Origin: Macrococcoides animalis
GTDB taxonomy: Bacteria > Bacillota > Bacilli > Staphylococcales > Staphylococcaceae
DNA: 64,000 bases
Assembly (NCBI RefSeq): GCF_047425875.1
Contig: NZ_CP179727.1
Location: forward strand, 2,356,001-2,420,000
Direction: 5' to 3'
Position numbers and translations under genes: made by a program. The notes beneath the pieces were generated by a model. It ran no database searches and was not told the origin of the DNA. It worked only from the letters and a program-made list of their open reading frames with translations. Position 1 is the first letter of the stretch. Each line of letters opens with the position of its first letter. Positions 44,757 to 53,908 of the stretch are shown here, in pieces.

Positions 44757-44923
44757 TTGCTTTATGGTTATCTGTATTTTATAATAATTTATAGCAATAT
44801 GTTTATTCCATATTACAAAGTAAATATATTAATTTAACATTAATAAAATGAAAATTTTTTTATTTATTTTGTAATATGTGAATAATCACATATTGAATTA
44901 TTATAGTGTGGAGGTTTCTAATT
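44757..44923 (+). promoter_or_regulatory. cspA promoter and long leader
   Basis: -35 TTGCTT (44757-44762) and perfect -10 TATAAT (44780-44785), 17 apart, give a leader of about 130 bases. It ends in the perfect hairpin AATATGTGA / TCACATATT (44873-44881 with 44886-44894), 13 bases ahead of the ribosome site. Long structured leaders are typical of cold-shock genes. The rest of 44597-44756 is A/T-rich with nothing else seen. Confidence 0.6.
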
Positions 44924-45124
44924 ATGAAACAAGGTACAGTAAAATGGTTTAACGCAGAAAAAGGGTTTGGATTTATTGAAATCGAAGGAGAAAACGACGT
45001 ATTCGTTCATTTCTCAGCGATTAATCAAGAAGGATACAAATCATTAGAAGAAGGACAAGCTGTAGAATTTGAAGTGGTTGAAGGCGATCGCGGACCACAA
45101 GCAGCAAACGTTGTAAAATTATAA
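44924..45124 (+). CDS. cspA: Cold shock protein CspA
   Basis: 66 residues: MKQGTVKWFNAEKGFGFIEIEGENDVFVHFSAI... RNP1 (KGFGFIE) and RNP2 (VFVHF) motifs bind single-stranded RNA. In S. aureus this protein (MsaB) also regulates capsule and virulence genes. A longer in-frame GTG at 44906 runs over the ribosome site GGAGG; the ATG at 44924 is right. Confidence 0.96.
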   Translation: MKQGTVKWFNAEKGFGFIEIEGENDVFVHFSAINQEGYKSLEEGQAVEFEVVEGDRGPQAANVVKL

Positions 45125-45154
45125 TTTTAATGAAATGAATTATATATGCACGTT

Positions 45155-45193
45155 AGAAAGACACCCTGGATTCTCCAGGGTGTCTTTCTTTTT
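45155..45193 (+). terminator. cspA terminator
   Basis: Perfect 16-bp stem AGAAAGACACCCTGGA / TCCAGGGTGTCTTTCT with a 3-base loop and T run. Confidence 0.92.
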
Positions 45194-45247
45194 GAGGAAA
45201 TGCATCATTTTTAATTTAATAAATTATAAAGCAATTTTTATTATATA

Positions 45248-46519
45248 TTACCTGATTTCATTTGCTATTAAGTGCGTAAGTGTTTGTCTTTTAATAGCTT
45301 GGCGCACACCTTGTGAAGATACAAAGATTACAGCAGGTTTGAGCATTTGATTGTAGTTTGAAGCCATACTGTAGTGGTAAGCGCCAGTAGATTTAACGCA
45401 CAACGTATCACCCGTTTTTATAGAAATAGGGAGCGCTATATCTCGTGCGATGATGTCACCCGATTCACAAAGCTTACCTGCAACGGTTACCACTTCAGTT
45501 TCTTCTTCATCTCTTTCTACAAGTTCTAACTCGTATTTCGCGTCGTATAGGGCAGTTCTAATATGATCACTCATACCACCATCGATTGAAATATATTTGT
45601 TTGTGTTAGGAATCGTCTTAATTGTTCCGACATCATATATTGTCAATCCTGCTTCACCAACAATAGAACGACCAGGTTCTAAAGAAATTTCTGGAATCGG
45701 ATAATCATTGTCCTGACAAGTTGTAATTAAAGTATCTGTGATAGCTTTAATACCATCTTCAATTGGATAACTAATATCTTCAGCTGTATAACGAATACTA
45801 AATCCACCACCAATATTCAGGACTTTAATAGCAATATTATTCTCTTTTAGCCAATTTACAACAATCTGAATTGTCTCAATTGTACCTGTCGATTCAAAGA
45901 TTTGAGAACCGATATGAAAGTGTATCCCATAAAAATCAATTTGACTTGCATTGAGTAATGCTTCAACACCTTGTAATGCAAGTCCGTGTTGAATACTTAA
46001 ACCAAACTTACTATCTTCTTGTCCTGTTTGAATAAATTCATGCGTATGGGCTTCAACACCTGGGTTAACACGAAGAACCGCTTTAACACGTTTATTTTTT
46101 GATTCTGCAATGGTATTCACGCGCTCAATTTCATCTAACGCATCGATGACGAAGTATTCAACACCCGCTTCGATCGCATAATCGATTTCATGATTGGTTT
46201 TATTGTTCCCATGAAAGTGTATTTTCTCTGGATTGAAGTTAGCAGCGAGTGCTGTATAAAGTTCGCCTTCTGAAACAACATCTAATCCCATGTTTTCTTC
46301 TTGCATTAACTTAAAGAGTTGTATCGATGTAAATGCTTTAGACGCATAAGAAATTGTATACGACAATCCAGAAAGACTCAATGCTTGATGAAATCTACGA
46401 CATTGATTGCGAATCATATCTTCATCATAAATGAATAGGGGAGTACCATATTCGTTTTTTATATCAATTAATGAATGGCCATGAAGATTTAATACGCCAT
46501 TTTCTCTTGTTAAATTCAT
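45248..46519 (-). CDS. lysA: Diaminopimelate decarboxylase
   Basis: 423 residues, fold type III PLP enzyme. PLP lysine in TISYASKAFTS near 60, HIGSQI near 200, GGGFSIRY near 235, EPGRSIVGEAG near 285, CESGDIIA near 345. It converts meso-DAP to lysine, last step of the pathway; staphylococci put lysine rather than DAP in the wall. It overlaps alr by four bases and ends the operon. Confidence 0.95.
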   Translation of the reverse strand: MNLTRENGVLNLHGHSLIDIKNEYGTPLFIYDEDMIRNQCRRFHQALSLSGLSYTISYASKAFTSIQLFKLMQEENMGLDVVSEGELYTALAANFNPEKIHFHGNNKTNHEIDYAIEAGVEYFVIDALDEIERVNTIAESKNKRVKAVLRVNPGVEAHTHEFIQTGQEDSKFGLSIQHGLALQGVEALLNASQIDFYGIHFHIGSQIFESTGTIETIQIVVNWLKENNIAIKVLNIGGGFSIRYTAEDISYPIEDGIKAITDTLITTCQDNDYPIPEISLEPGRSIVGEAGLTIYDVGTIKTIPNTNKYISIDGGMSDHIRTALYDAKYELELVERDEEETEVVTVAGKLCESGDIIARDIALPISIKTGDTLCVKSTGAYHYSMASNYNQMLKPAVIFVSSQGVRQAIKRQTLTHLIANEIR

Positions 46520-47580
46520 TGTGTGACCTCCATGATTAATGTGTTATGGTTTAATGCCGATAATTGTTCTGAGTTCGCACCGACACCCTTAAATGTATAT
46601 TCATCGATACGCATCGCTTCATGATAAAGGTAGACGATATCACCTGGATTAACATGTTCATCTACTTCTACAAACATATGGCTCATCATTAACGCTTTGA
46701 TTGGATAACGCTTGCCATTAATTAAGCAATCGTGTTGTGCACGCGTACGCAATATACCATCACCGTATCCTATCGCAACAACTGCAAGTCTTGTATCTTG
46801 TTTAGCAGTATAAGCGAAACTATAACCAGCTGATTGACCTTGTTTAATATTTCTAATTTGAATCACATGGCTTGAGAGACGTAATGACTGGGCTGTAATT
46901 GATTCTGGTAATGCTGAATAGGGTCTAGCACCATATAAAATAATCCCTAATCGTAAGTGCGTATGGTCGGGTAACAGTCCATCTTCACGTACATAACTTG
47001 CACTGTTTTGTGCATGGATGATTTCAAATTGATATTGGTCTGTTAACTGCTGCACGACGTTTAACCAATGCTTTCTCTCAACTGTATAATCTTCAACATC
47101 AAACTCATCGGCATAGCCGAAATGCGTCCATAGCCCTTTAATGACGATACCGTGCTTTTCTTCTGTAATCTTATCCAATAATATTTGCATTGATTCTAAT
47201 GTTCTAAAGCCAGAGCGATGTAATAAATTCTCGTATTCCAAGTGCACTTTAATACCTTCTAATTGCGCACTATATTGTTCAAAAAATGCGATTGAAGGAA
47301 GTGTCATTTCAATATTGTATTGTTTTAATGCATCGAAATTTGTAGTCGGATTCATTAAGAAAATGTCGCATTCACTATCAAGTGCTCTAATTGCAATTGC
47401 TTCATCTAAACTTGTCGTACTAAAGTATGTGATCCCGCAAGATGTCATACATTGAATAGAAAAATCTAATCCAAAATTATAAGCATTGTTTTTCACAACG
47501 GCCATTACAGGATTATCTTTAATGACGTGTTTGATATTAGCGATAAATTGCTTTTGATTGATTTCCCATTTAGCACTCAT
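46516..47580 (-). CDS. alr2: Alanine racemase (Alr2 type)
   Basis: 354 residues. PLP site AVVKNNAYNFG near 32, mid motif AQNSASYVREDGLLPDHTHLRLGIILYGARPYS, C-terminal catalytic tyrosine region QSAGYSFAYTAKQ. Alanine racemases make D-alanine for the wall. In S. aureus the copy in the dap operon is the secondary one. ATG at 47580 (MSAKWEIN) fits AAGGAG eight bases upstream; the ATG at 47586 would be too close. Confidence 0.88.
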   Translation of the reverse strand: MSAKWEINQKQFIANIKHVIKDNPVMAVVKNNAYNFGLDFSIQCMTSCGITYFSTTSLDEAIAIRALDSECDIFLMNPTTNFDALKQYNIEMTLPSIAFFEQYSAQLEGIKVHLEYENLLHRSGFRTLESMQILLDKITEEKHGIVIKGLWTHFGYADEFDVEDYTVERKHWLNVVQQLTDQYQFEIIHAQNSASYVREDGLLPDHTHLRLGIILYGARPYSALPESITAQSLRLSSHVIQIRNIKQGQSAGYSFAYTAKQDTRLAVVAIGYGDGILRTRAQHDCLINGKRYPIKALMMSHMFVEVDEHVNPGDIVYLYHEAMRIDEYTFKGVGANSEQLSALNHNTLIMEVTQ

Positions 47581-48721
47581 CTTCATAACTCCTTACCATT
47601 GCTAAGTAATAATTTAAGCCATGCATTAACACTGCTTCATCAAAATTAAATTGATTATGATGTAACCCATGTATAAAGCCTCTTGCTTCATTACGGCATC
47701 CTAGAAATACGAAATAGGTTGGGGCAATTGATTGATAAAACGAAAAGTCTTCTCCAAATAGATATGGTAATGCATTATGCACAGGTTTGAGATTGGCTGC
47801 TTGAATGGCACGCATCACACGTGATTCTAAAGTCGGATCATTTACTGTTGGTGGATAACCTTCAGCGAACTTTACTTCTATATCACAACCTGTAGTGATT
47901 GCAATTGCTTCAGCTATGTGTTGCATTTTTTGCTTTACAATCGATAAGTCATTTTGATCATATGTTCTTATCGTACCTTCTAAATAGCCATTTGAAGGCA
48001 CAGTATTAATCGCTTCTCCAGCATTGAACTTGCCGATATGAACAATATTGCGCTTTAATCCTGGTAAATGAAACTGCTGTAGTGTACTTACTTGATTCAA
48101 AATTTGAATTAAAGCGTTGCTTGCAGCATATCCTTGTTCTTTATTGGCCACATGTGCGCTTTTTCCCGTTATGTAGAAACGGTATTCAGTTGCACTTGCT
48201 GTTATTTCATTACTACGATAAATCATTTTACCTTCATCATTATCAGGCATCATATGCATTCCGTAAATGGCTTGAATATTAAAAGATTCAAAATCAAAAT
48301 TTTGAATCAGTTGGTTCGCACCCGCATTTGCTTCTTCAGAAGGTTGGAAGATAAACATAATGTTATGTTTTAACGGTGCGTTTTGACTTTTTGCATGAAT
48401 AGATTTCATTAATGCAAGTAGCATCGTTGTATGTCCGTCGTGACCACAAGCATGCATGACATTCTTAATGGTAGAACGATAATCTACGTCGTTTTGTTCA
48501 TTAATTGGCAATGCGTCAATATCAGCACGAAAGACAATCGTTTCATTTGTTGTACCACGAATAATCGCAATTGCACCAGTAGCAAGTGGGGTGAAATACT
48601 CAATGTTTAATTTTTTTATTTCACTGATGATTAATTGCGTTGTATGATGTTCTTCAAATCCTAACTCAGGATTCTGATGCAATGTTCTTCTTGTTTGAAT
48701 CAAGTCATCTAAATCTACCAT
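47570..48721 (-). CDS. hipO: M20-family amidohydrolase, N-acetyl-diaminopimelate deacetylase-like
   Basis: 383 residues of the M20 metallopeptidase family. Metal motifs include FRADIDALP near 70, HACGHDGHTTMLL near 95-107, FQPSEEANAGA near 135 and a C-terminal GEDFSF. In the DAP operon the expected substrate is N-acetyl-LL-2,6-diaminoheptanedioate, the acetylase branch step after DapD; the name hipO (hippurate hydrolase) is traditional. ATG at 48721 follows GAGGTG; the in-frame GTG at 48730 is rejected. Confidence 0.9.
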   Translation of the reverse strand: MVDLDDLIQTRRTLHQNPELGFEEHHTTQLIISEIKKLNIEYFTPLATGAIAIIRGTTNETIVFRADIDALPINEQNDVDYRSTIKNVMHACGHDGHTTMLLALMKSIHAKSQNAPLKHNIMFIFQPSEEANAGANQLIQNFDFESFNIQAIYGMHMMPDNDEGKMIYRSNEITASATEYRFYITGKSAHVANKEQGYAASNALIQILNQVSTLQQFHLPGLKRNIVHIGKFNAGEAINTVPSNGYLEGTIRTYDQNDLSIVKQKMQHIAEAIAITTGCDIEVKFAEGYPPTVNDPTLESRVMRAIQAANLKPVHNALPYLFGEDFSFYQSIAPTYFVFLGCRNEARGFIHGLHHNQFNFDEAVLMHGLNYYLAMVRSYEDEC

Positions 48722-48751
48722 GTATTTCACCTCAAAAATATTAAAAATAAA

Positions 48752-48770
48752 GGCTGATAAAATATCAGCC
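48752..48770 (-). terminator. Intra-operon hairpin between dapD and hipO
   Basis: Perfect 8-bp stem GGCTGATA / TATCAGCC with a 3-base loop; on the minus strand it is followed by a T-rich run (TTTATTTTTAATATTTTT). It could lower transcription of hipO-alr-lysA relative to lysC-dapD. Confidence 0.6.
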
Positions 48771-48803
48771 TGAAAATATGATCTTAAATGATTAACGAAA
48801 AGA

Positions 48804-49520
48804 TTATTGATTCAATTGTCTTAAAGCTGCGACAATTTCAATCTTAGATCCTTCAACTTCAGAAGCTTGTTTAATAACGCGAGCTGGCGTTCCTGCAACG
48901 ACACTTCCTGCAGGCACATCTTCAGTTACAATTGCACCCGCTGCTACAACGGCGCCACGTCCAACACGCACACCTTCTAAAATCACTGCATTTGCTCCGA
49001 TTAAAACATCGTCTTCAATGACAACTGGATCTGCACTTGGAGGTTCGATAACACCCGCAAGGACTGCACCCGCACCAACATGAACATTTTTACCTGTTGT
49101 TGCACGGCCACCTAATATTGCATTCATATCAATCATCGTACCTTCGCCGACAACGGCACCGATATTAATTGTAGCGCCCATCATGATAACAGCGTTATCT
49201 TCAATAACAGCATGTTCACGTATAAATGCACCGGGTTCAATACGTGCGTTGATTTGACGTTGATCAATTAATGGGATTGCTGAATTTCTTCTATCATATT
49301 CTACTTCAATATCAGTTATAACATTTTGGTTTTCATTATAGAAACTTTCCCAATCTGCTAAGTCACTGAATATTGTCTTTGATTCGTTGCTACCAAATAC
49401 TTTTAATGTATCAGGGAACGAAACATTTTCAAAATTGCCATTCACATATACTTTGACAGGTGTTTGTTTTTTACTTTCACTAATGTATTGAATAATTTCT
49501 TGTGCTGATAGGTCTCTCAT
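48804..49520 (-). CDS. dapD: Tetrahydrodipicolinate N-acetyltransferase
   Basis: 238 residues. After an N-terminal domain the C-terminal half is a left-handed beta helix of hexapeptide repeats (IEDNAVIMMGATINIGAVVGEGTMIDMNAILGG...). The acetylase form found in Firmicutes acetylates tetrahydrodipicolinate. It sits between dapB and hipO. Confidence 0.94.
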   Translation of the reverse strand: MRDLSAQEIIQYISESKKQTPVKVYVNGNFENVSFPDTLKVFGSNESKTIFSDLADWESFYNENQNVITDIEVEYDRRNSAIPLIDQRQINARIEPGAFIREHAVIEDNAVIMMGATINIGAVVGEGTMIDMNAILGGRATTGKNVHVGAGAVLAGVIEPPSADPVVIEDDVLIGANAVILEGVRVGRGAVVAAGAIVTEDVPAGSVVAGTPARVIKQASEVEGSKIEIVAALRQLNQ

Positions 49521-49576
49521 AATAGGGCTCCTTTTAATTTAAATAGACTTTTTTGACTTGAAACTTTATATATTTT

Positions 49577-50299
49577 TTATAGATTATCAAATGTGTAATA
49601 TCCATTTGATTTATGGATTAATTTTTCTGCTACATCGATTGCACCGCTTGCAAAGATATCCTTACTTTGAGCACGGTGAATAATTTGAATTGTCTCATCC
49701 AATCCTGCAAATAATACCTCATGTTCGCCAGTGATTGTCCCACCACGAACAACACTGATACCAACATCATCTTTTGCTCGTGCTTTATCTTCTAAAGTTC
49801 TATCAGTTATCGGATGCAGTTCTCGCTTTTCTTGTATTGCATCTAACAATTTTACAAGTGTACCACTGGGTCCATCGACTTTTTTATTATGATGGCGCTC
49901 AATGAGTTCAATGTCATAATCCTGAAGTAGTGGGACTGCATATTGAATTAATTCAGTTAGAATATGAACGCCATAGCTCATGTTGGCACTAAAGAAGGTT
50001 GCCGTATCATTTGCTTTCAATTTTAGAGCCTCGATAATTGCTTCTTTTTCACCCGTTGTTGCAATGACTAATGGAATCTTCACATCACTTTGAATTAATG
50101 GCAATGTAATATAAGGATTTGAAAAATCTATAATCACATCAGCCTGTGGTAATGGGTCACCGACGAGATATATGGGGTAGGGATGGGGTTTATCTGTATC
50201 TCTATTTAATATGATACCGACAATCTCGTATCCTTTATCTTGTGCGATACGTGCGACGCGCTCATTCATAGCACCATAACCGGCAAGTAATATTTTCAT
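49577..50299 (-). CDS. dapB: 4-hydroxy-tetrahydrodipicolinate reductase
   Basis: 240 residues. N-terminal Rossmann loop MKILLAGYGAMNERVARIA and catalytic ERHHNKKVDGPSGT near 145. Uses NAD(P)H to make tetrahydrodipicolinate. It abuts dapA exactly (stop followed at once by start). Confidence 0.95.
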   Translation of the reverse strand: MKILLAGYGAMNERVARIAQDKGYEIVGIILNRDTDKPHPYPIYLVGDPLPQADVIIDFSNPYITLPLIQSDVKIPLVIATTGEKEAIIEALKLKANDTATFFSANMSYGVHILTELIQYAVPLLQDYDIELIERHHNKKVDGPSGTLVKLLDAIQEKRELHPITDRTLEDKARAKDDVGISVVRGGTITGEHEVLFAGLDETIQIIHRAQSKDIFASGAIDVAEKLIHKSNGYYTFDNL

Positions 50300-51187
50300 T
50301 TATATCACCTGACTTTTGAATTGATCATAAATCATATTGATTTGCTGTTGTGCTTTATCCAGTAGTGGCACGAGTGGTAATCGTAATTCACCATTCGCAA
50401 ACCCAATATGAGATACGAGTGCTTTGATTGGCATTGGATTAATATCGACTTCAAGTGCTTGAAGTAAAGGTACAATCGTATTAAATTGTTGTGCTGCAAG
50501 TGTTGCATCTGTTTGGAACGCCGTGTAAACCGCTTGAAACTCTTTCGGTATTGCATTTGCGATAACAGAAATTACACCGTCACCACCAGCTTCATAGAAA
50601 GGGACGATAATGTCATCATTGCCACTGTATATCATAAAATCACTAGGTACGCGTGATTTCACTTTTCTAGTATAATCTAAATCGTGTGTCGCATCTTTTA
50701 AAGCATAAATATATGGATTTTGGGCTAACACTTCAACAGTTTCCGGTTCTATCGTCATATTTGTTCTTGCAGGAACATTGTATAATACAACGGGTAGTTC
50801 AACTGCGTTGGCAATCGTCGTAAAGTGTTCGATTAACCCACGTTGATTCGTTTTATTATAATAAGGTGTAATCAACATAATGCCATCTGCGCCGAGTGCT
50901 TTCACCTTTACTGAATGCTCTAAACTTGCTTGTGTATCGTTTGTTCCTGTACCGACGATAATCGGTACACGTGCATCTGACACGCGTACAGCAATTTCAA
51001 CAAGCTTTAGCTTTTCTTCTTCCTTTAACGTTGAACCTTCTCCTGTTGTACCATTGACAAATATAGCTTGAATGTCATTTTCAATCAGGAAGTTTACATG
51101 TTTTTCGAAAGTTTCGTAATCGACTTGTGAATTGATGAATGGGGTAGTAATGGCTACTGCTGTCCCTTTAAACTGTACTTGTGTCAT
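50300..51187 (-). CDS. dapA: 4-hydroxy-tetrahydrodipicolinate synthase
   Basis: 295 residues, TIM barrel of the DapA/NAL family. Motifs GTTGEGSTL near 45, ITPYYNKTNQRGL, VLYNVPARTN with active tyrosine, and Schiff-base lysine in YALKDATHDLDY near 160. Condenses pyruvate with aspartate semialdehyde. ATG at 51187 (MTQVQFKG) follows AAGGAG; the GTG at 51196 is not used. Confidence 0.95.
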   Translation of the reverse strand: MTQVQFKGTAVAITTPFINSQVDYETFEKHVNFLIENDIQAIFVNGTTGEGSTLKEEEKLKLVEIAVRVSDARVPIIVGTGTNDTQASLEHSVKVKALGADGIMLITPYYNKTNQRGLIEHFTTIANAVELPVVLYNVPARTNMTIEPETVEVLAQNPYIYALKDATHDLDYTRKVKSRVPSDFMIYSGNDDIIVPFYEAGGDGVISVIANAIPKEFQAVYTAFQTDATLAAQQFNTIVPLLQALEVDINPMPIKALVSHIGFANGELRLPLVPLLDKAQQQINMIYDQFKSQVI

Positions 51188-51199
51188 ATATAACACTCC

Positions 51200-52183
51200 T
51201 TATTTATTTTGATTATGAATTTGTTCTAATATTTGTACTGCATTTAATGCAGCACCTTTTAATAAATTATCTGCTGTACACCAAATGTGGAATGAATTTT
51301 CTAATGTATCGTCTTCACGAATACGTCCGACAAATACTTCTTCTTTGCCTGTAGTATTGACAGCAAGGGGGTATTGGTTATTTTCTACATCATCGATTAA
51401 CACTACGCCTTCAGTTTGTTCAAATATCTCTCGAATGGCTTCAACAGTAGCTGGATTTTCTAATGTCACGTTAATGGCAACTGAATGAGAGTCTTGAACT
51501 GGAACACGTACACATGTTGCTGTTACTTTTAAGTCTGGTAATCCTAAGATTTTCTTTGTTTCATCAATCATTTTTTGCTCTTCTTTTGTATATCCAGTGT
51601 CTAAGAAATCATCAATATGCGGTAATACGTTATTGTAAATTGGATGAGGATAGTTTTTTGGTGCTTCGCCTTTAGCACCGTTGATTAAATCATTTCTTCC
51701 TGCAACACCACTACCTGAAACAGCTTGATAAGTTGTATAAGCTACACGTTTTAAACCAAATTGTTCTTGAAGCGGTTTTAATGGAACGACAGATTGAATT
51801 GTAGAACAGTTTGGATTGGCAATGATTCTACGCTCTAACTTAGGTGCATTGACTTCTGGTACGATTAAATCAATATCCTCAACCATTCTAAATGCACTTG
51901 AATTATCGATAACAACGCTGCCTGCTTCTTCGAAAATAGGTGAGAATTTAAGACTAGTGCTACCACCCGCACTCATTAAGACGAAATCGTATTTTTCATT
52001 CGCCTTTTCTTCAGTTAATTCTTCAGTTATATACGTTTTACCTTGATATTCAACTTCTTTTCCCGCTGATCGAGCTGATGTAAATAACGTTAAACTGTCA
52101 AACGGTATTGCTTTTCTTTCTAATACTTCTAACATTTTTTGACCAACTAATCCTGTAGCACCTACAACTGCGATTTTATACAT
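51200..52183 (-). CDS. asd: Aspartate-semialdehyde dehydrogenase
   Basis: 327 residues. GATGLVGQKMLE at the start (NADP loop), catalytic cysteine in NPNCSTIQ near 128, and histidine near RVPVQDSHSVA. ATG at 52183 (MYKIAVVGATG) follows AAGGAGTG; a longer in-frame start at 52207 is not used. Branch point to lysine/wall and methionine/threonine. Confidence 0.95.
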   Translation of the reverse strand: MYKIAVVGATGLVGQKMLEVLERKAIPFDSLTLFTSARSAGKEVEYQGKTYITEELTEEKANEKYDFVLMSAGGSTSLKFSPIFEEAGSVVIDNSSAFRMVEDIDLIVPEVNAPKLERRIIANPNCSTIQSVVPLKPLQEQFGLKRVAYTTYQAVSGSGVAGRNDLINGAKGEAPKNYPHPIYNNVLPHIDDFLDTGYTKEEQKMIDETKKILGLPDLKVTATCVRVPVQDSHSVAINVTLENPATVEAIREIFEQTEGVVLIDDVENNQYPLAVNTTGKEEVFVGRIREDDTLENSFHIWCTADNLLKGAALNAVQILEQIHNQNK

Positions 52184-52292
52184 TAATAAAACACTCCTTA
52201 TATTCAAAATATTTAAATAATTACCTCTATGTTACTCCTAATCTTTATTGAGTTAAAGCATATAATAAAAAAGATTAAATTTTAGATAAGAT

Positions 52293-53528
52293 TTAGATAT
52301 TAAATTGTGCACATAAAGTTTGAACAGCACTTTCTGCATCTTGCTCTGATACGACGAGTGAGATACTGATTTCACTTGTAGATACTTGATAGTATTGAAT
52401 ATTGGCATCAATAAGTGTAGTAAATACTTTAGCTGCAATACCACTCATATCTCTCATACCAGAACCTACTACTGAAACTTTCGCATACTGATGATTTATT
52501 TCGTGAAGCAGGGCAGGGTATTGTTGTTGTAATATTTCTATTAATGTACTTATTTGTTGTGCATCGGTATTCTTCATTGTGAATGATAATTGCATGCCAT
52601 CTATGTTGACGGTTTGAGATATCATATCGATGTTAATTTGATTTTCGTCTAATGCTAAATAAATCGCTTTTAATACTAAAGCATCATGCATAGGATATGA
52701 AAGTGTGACATAATCCATATTTTTATCTAATGCAATGCCAGTTACGGCTTTTCTCTCTATAATTTGTTCTGTCGGCACAATCCATGTTCCTCTCTCTGTT
52801 GATAATGTTTTTCCGGTATAAATAGGTGTTTTATGATTCAGTGCGATTTCAACACTTCTCGTTTCAAGTATTCCTGCACCAAGTGAAGAAAGTTCCATCA
52901 TTTCTTCAAAACTAAGTTGATCAATCTTTTGCGTTCGGGGATAGATACGTGGATCAGTACCGTATACGCCCAATACGTCGCTATAAATTTCACACTGGGC
53001 ATCAAGACTTGATGCAAGTGCTACAGCAGTTGTATCACTACCACCACGACCTAAAGTTGTAAGTTCATCATCGTTATTAATACCTTGGAAGCCAGCGATA
53101 ATAATAATATCTTTCATTTTAAATAAATCTCGAATTTTTTGTGTATTAATAGATTGTATTTTACTTTTTAAATGATGACCTTCTGTTTTTATACCAGCTT
53201 GGGCACCAGTTAAAGCAACAGATGCAACCAATAAGTCATTGAGTACGATAGACAAGTACGCAATAGTCTGTTGCTCTCCGGTAGTTAATAACATTGCTAA
53301 AGCACTATCTTTCGGAGTTTTAGAAATCGACGCCACGTTTTGCATCAGTTCATCTGTCGTTTTACCCATTGCAGAAACGACTACAATTAATTTTTCATTG
53401 CGCTCAGTTCTTTCTTTAAGATATTCAGCAATGGCTTTAATTTTTTCAAAATCTGCAACAGAACTACCTCCGAATTTTAAAACATGAATATTTTGCACAA
53501 GATTTTCTGACTGAAATTTTGTTACCAA
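52293..53528 (-). CDS. lysC: Aspartate kinase LysC
   Basis: 411 residues. Kinase domain with KFGGSSVADF near 20, TTGEQQTIAYLS near 85, GRGGSDTTAVALA near 165, and two C-terminal ACT domains (about 270-411) for feedback control. TTG start at 53528 follows GGAGGCG. First gene of the lysine/DAP operon; its leader is a lysine riboswitch. Confidence 0.95.
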   Translation of the reverse strand: MVTKFQSENLVQNIHVLKFGGSSVADFEKIKAIAEYLKERTERNEKLIVVVSAMGKTTDELMQNVASISKTPKDSALAMLLTTGEQQTIAYLSIVLNDLLVASVALTGAQAGIKTEGHHLKSKIQSINTQKIRDLFKMKDIIIIAGFQGINNDDELTTLGRGGSDTTAVALASSLDAQCEIYSDVLGVYGTDPRIYPRTQKIDQLSFEEMMELSSLGAGILETRSVEIALNHKTPIYTGKTLSTERGTWIVPTEQIIERKAVTGIALDKNMDYVTLSYPMHDALVLKAIYLALDENQINIDMISQTVNIDGMQLSFTMKNTDAQQISTLIEILQQQYPALLHEINHQYAKVSVVGSGMRDMSGIAAKVFTTLIDANIQYYQVSTSEISISLVVSEQDAESAVQTLCAQFNI

Positions 53529-53561
53529 ATTTTACGCCTCCTGTTAGGGGGCATCACGAAC

Positions 53562-53775
53562 AAAAAAACAAGCCCAGAGACATCTGGACTTGTTTAATTA
53601 TATACAAGCGATGCACTCCATTATTTTTCAATAATGACAAATCCATAGCTCTTAACCTGTGGATCCAATATAGCATTCACTGCAATAAATACTATATTTC
53701 GGCATCGCACCCTTTCAGTAATTCATTTGCAGAATTAAAATTACTTACTCATGATTGATGCGCCTCATCTGTTAC
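53562..53775 (-). promoter_or_regulatory. Lysine riboswitch (L box) with terminator
   Basis: Read on the minus strand, the leader carries the L-box core: AGATGAGGCGCATC, TCATGAGTAA, GAAAGGGTGCGATGCCGAA and GGAGTGCATCGCTT. A terminator follows: AACAAGTCCAGATG / CATCTGGACTTGTT-like arms (53568-53595, with a T-run at 53562-53567) just before lysC. Lysine binding should favour the terminator and switch off the operon. Confidence 0.92.
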
Positions 53776-53795
53776 TTATTAAGTTGATGTTTAAC

Positions 53796-53840
53796 ATTCT
53801 ACAGAACGAATTCAGAATTGTAAAGTATTTTGTGAAAATT
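53796..53840 (-). promoter_or_regulatory. lysC promoter with CodY box
   Basis: Minus strand: -35 TTTACA (53819-53824), -10 TAGAAT (53796-53801), spacing 17. Directly upstream, TATTTTGTGAAAATT (53826-53840, plus-strand reading) matches the CodY box at 13 of 15. So the operon would answer both to CodY (branched-chain amino acids/GTP) and to lysine. Confidence 0.65.
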
Positions 53841-53853
53841 TTAAATAAATATA

Positions 53854-53894
53854 AAAAACTACGTATATCTAAAATGAGATATACGCAGTTTTTA
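53854..53894. terminator. Terminator of the ABC-F gene
   Basis: AAAACTACGTATATCT pairs with AGATATACGCAGTTTT around a 6-base loop (one mismatch), flanked by A and T runs. Confidence 0.8.
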
Positions 53895-53908
53895 TAGTTT
53901 ATATTAAA

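Noticed and set aside
53519..53758. 79-codon plus frame over the lysC leader
   Set aside because: It runs through the L-box riboswitch on the opposite strand and has no ribosome site.
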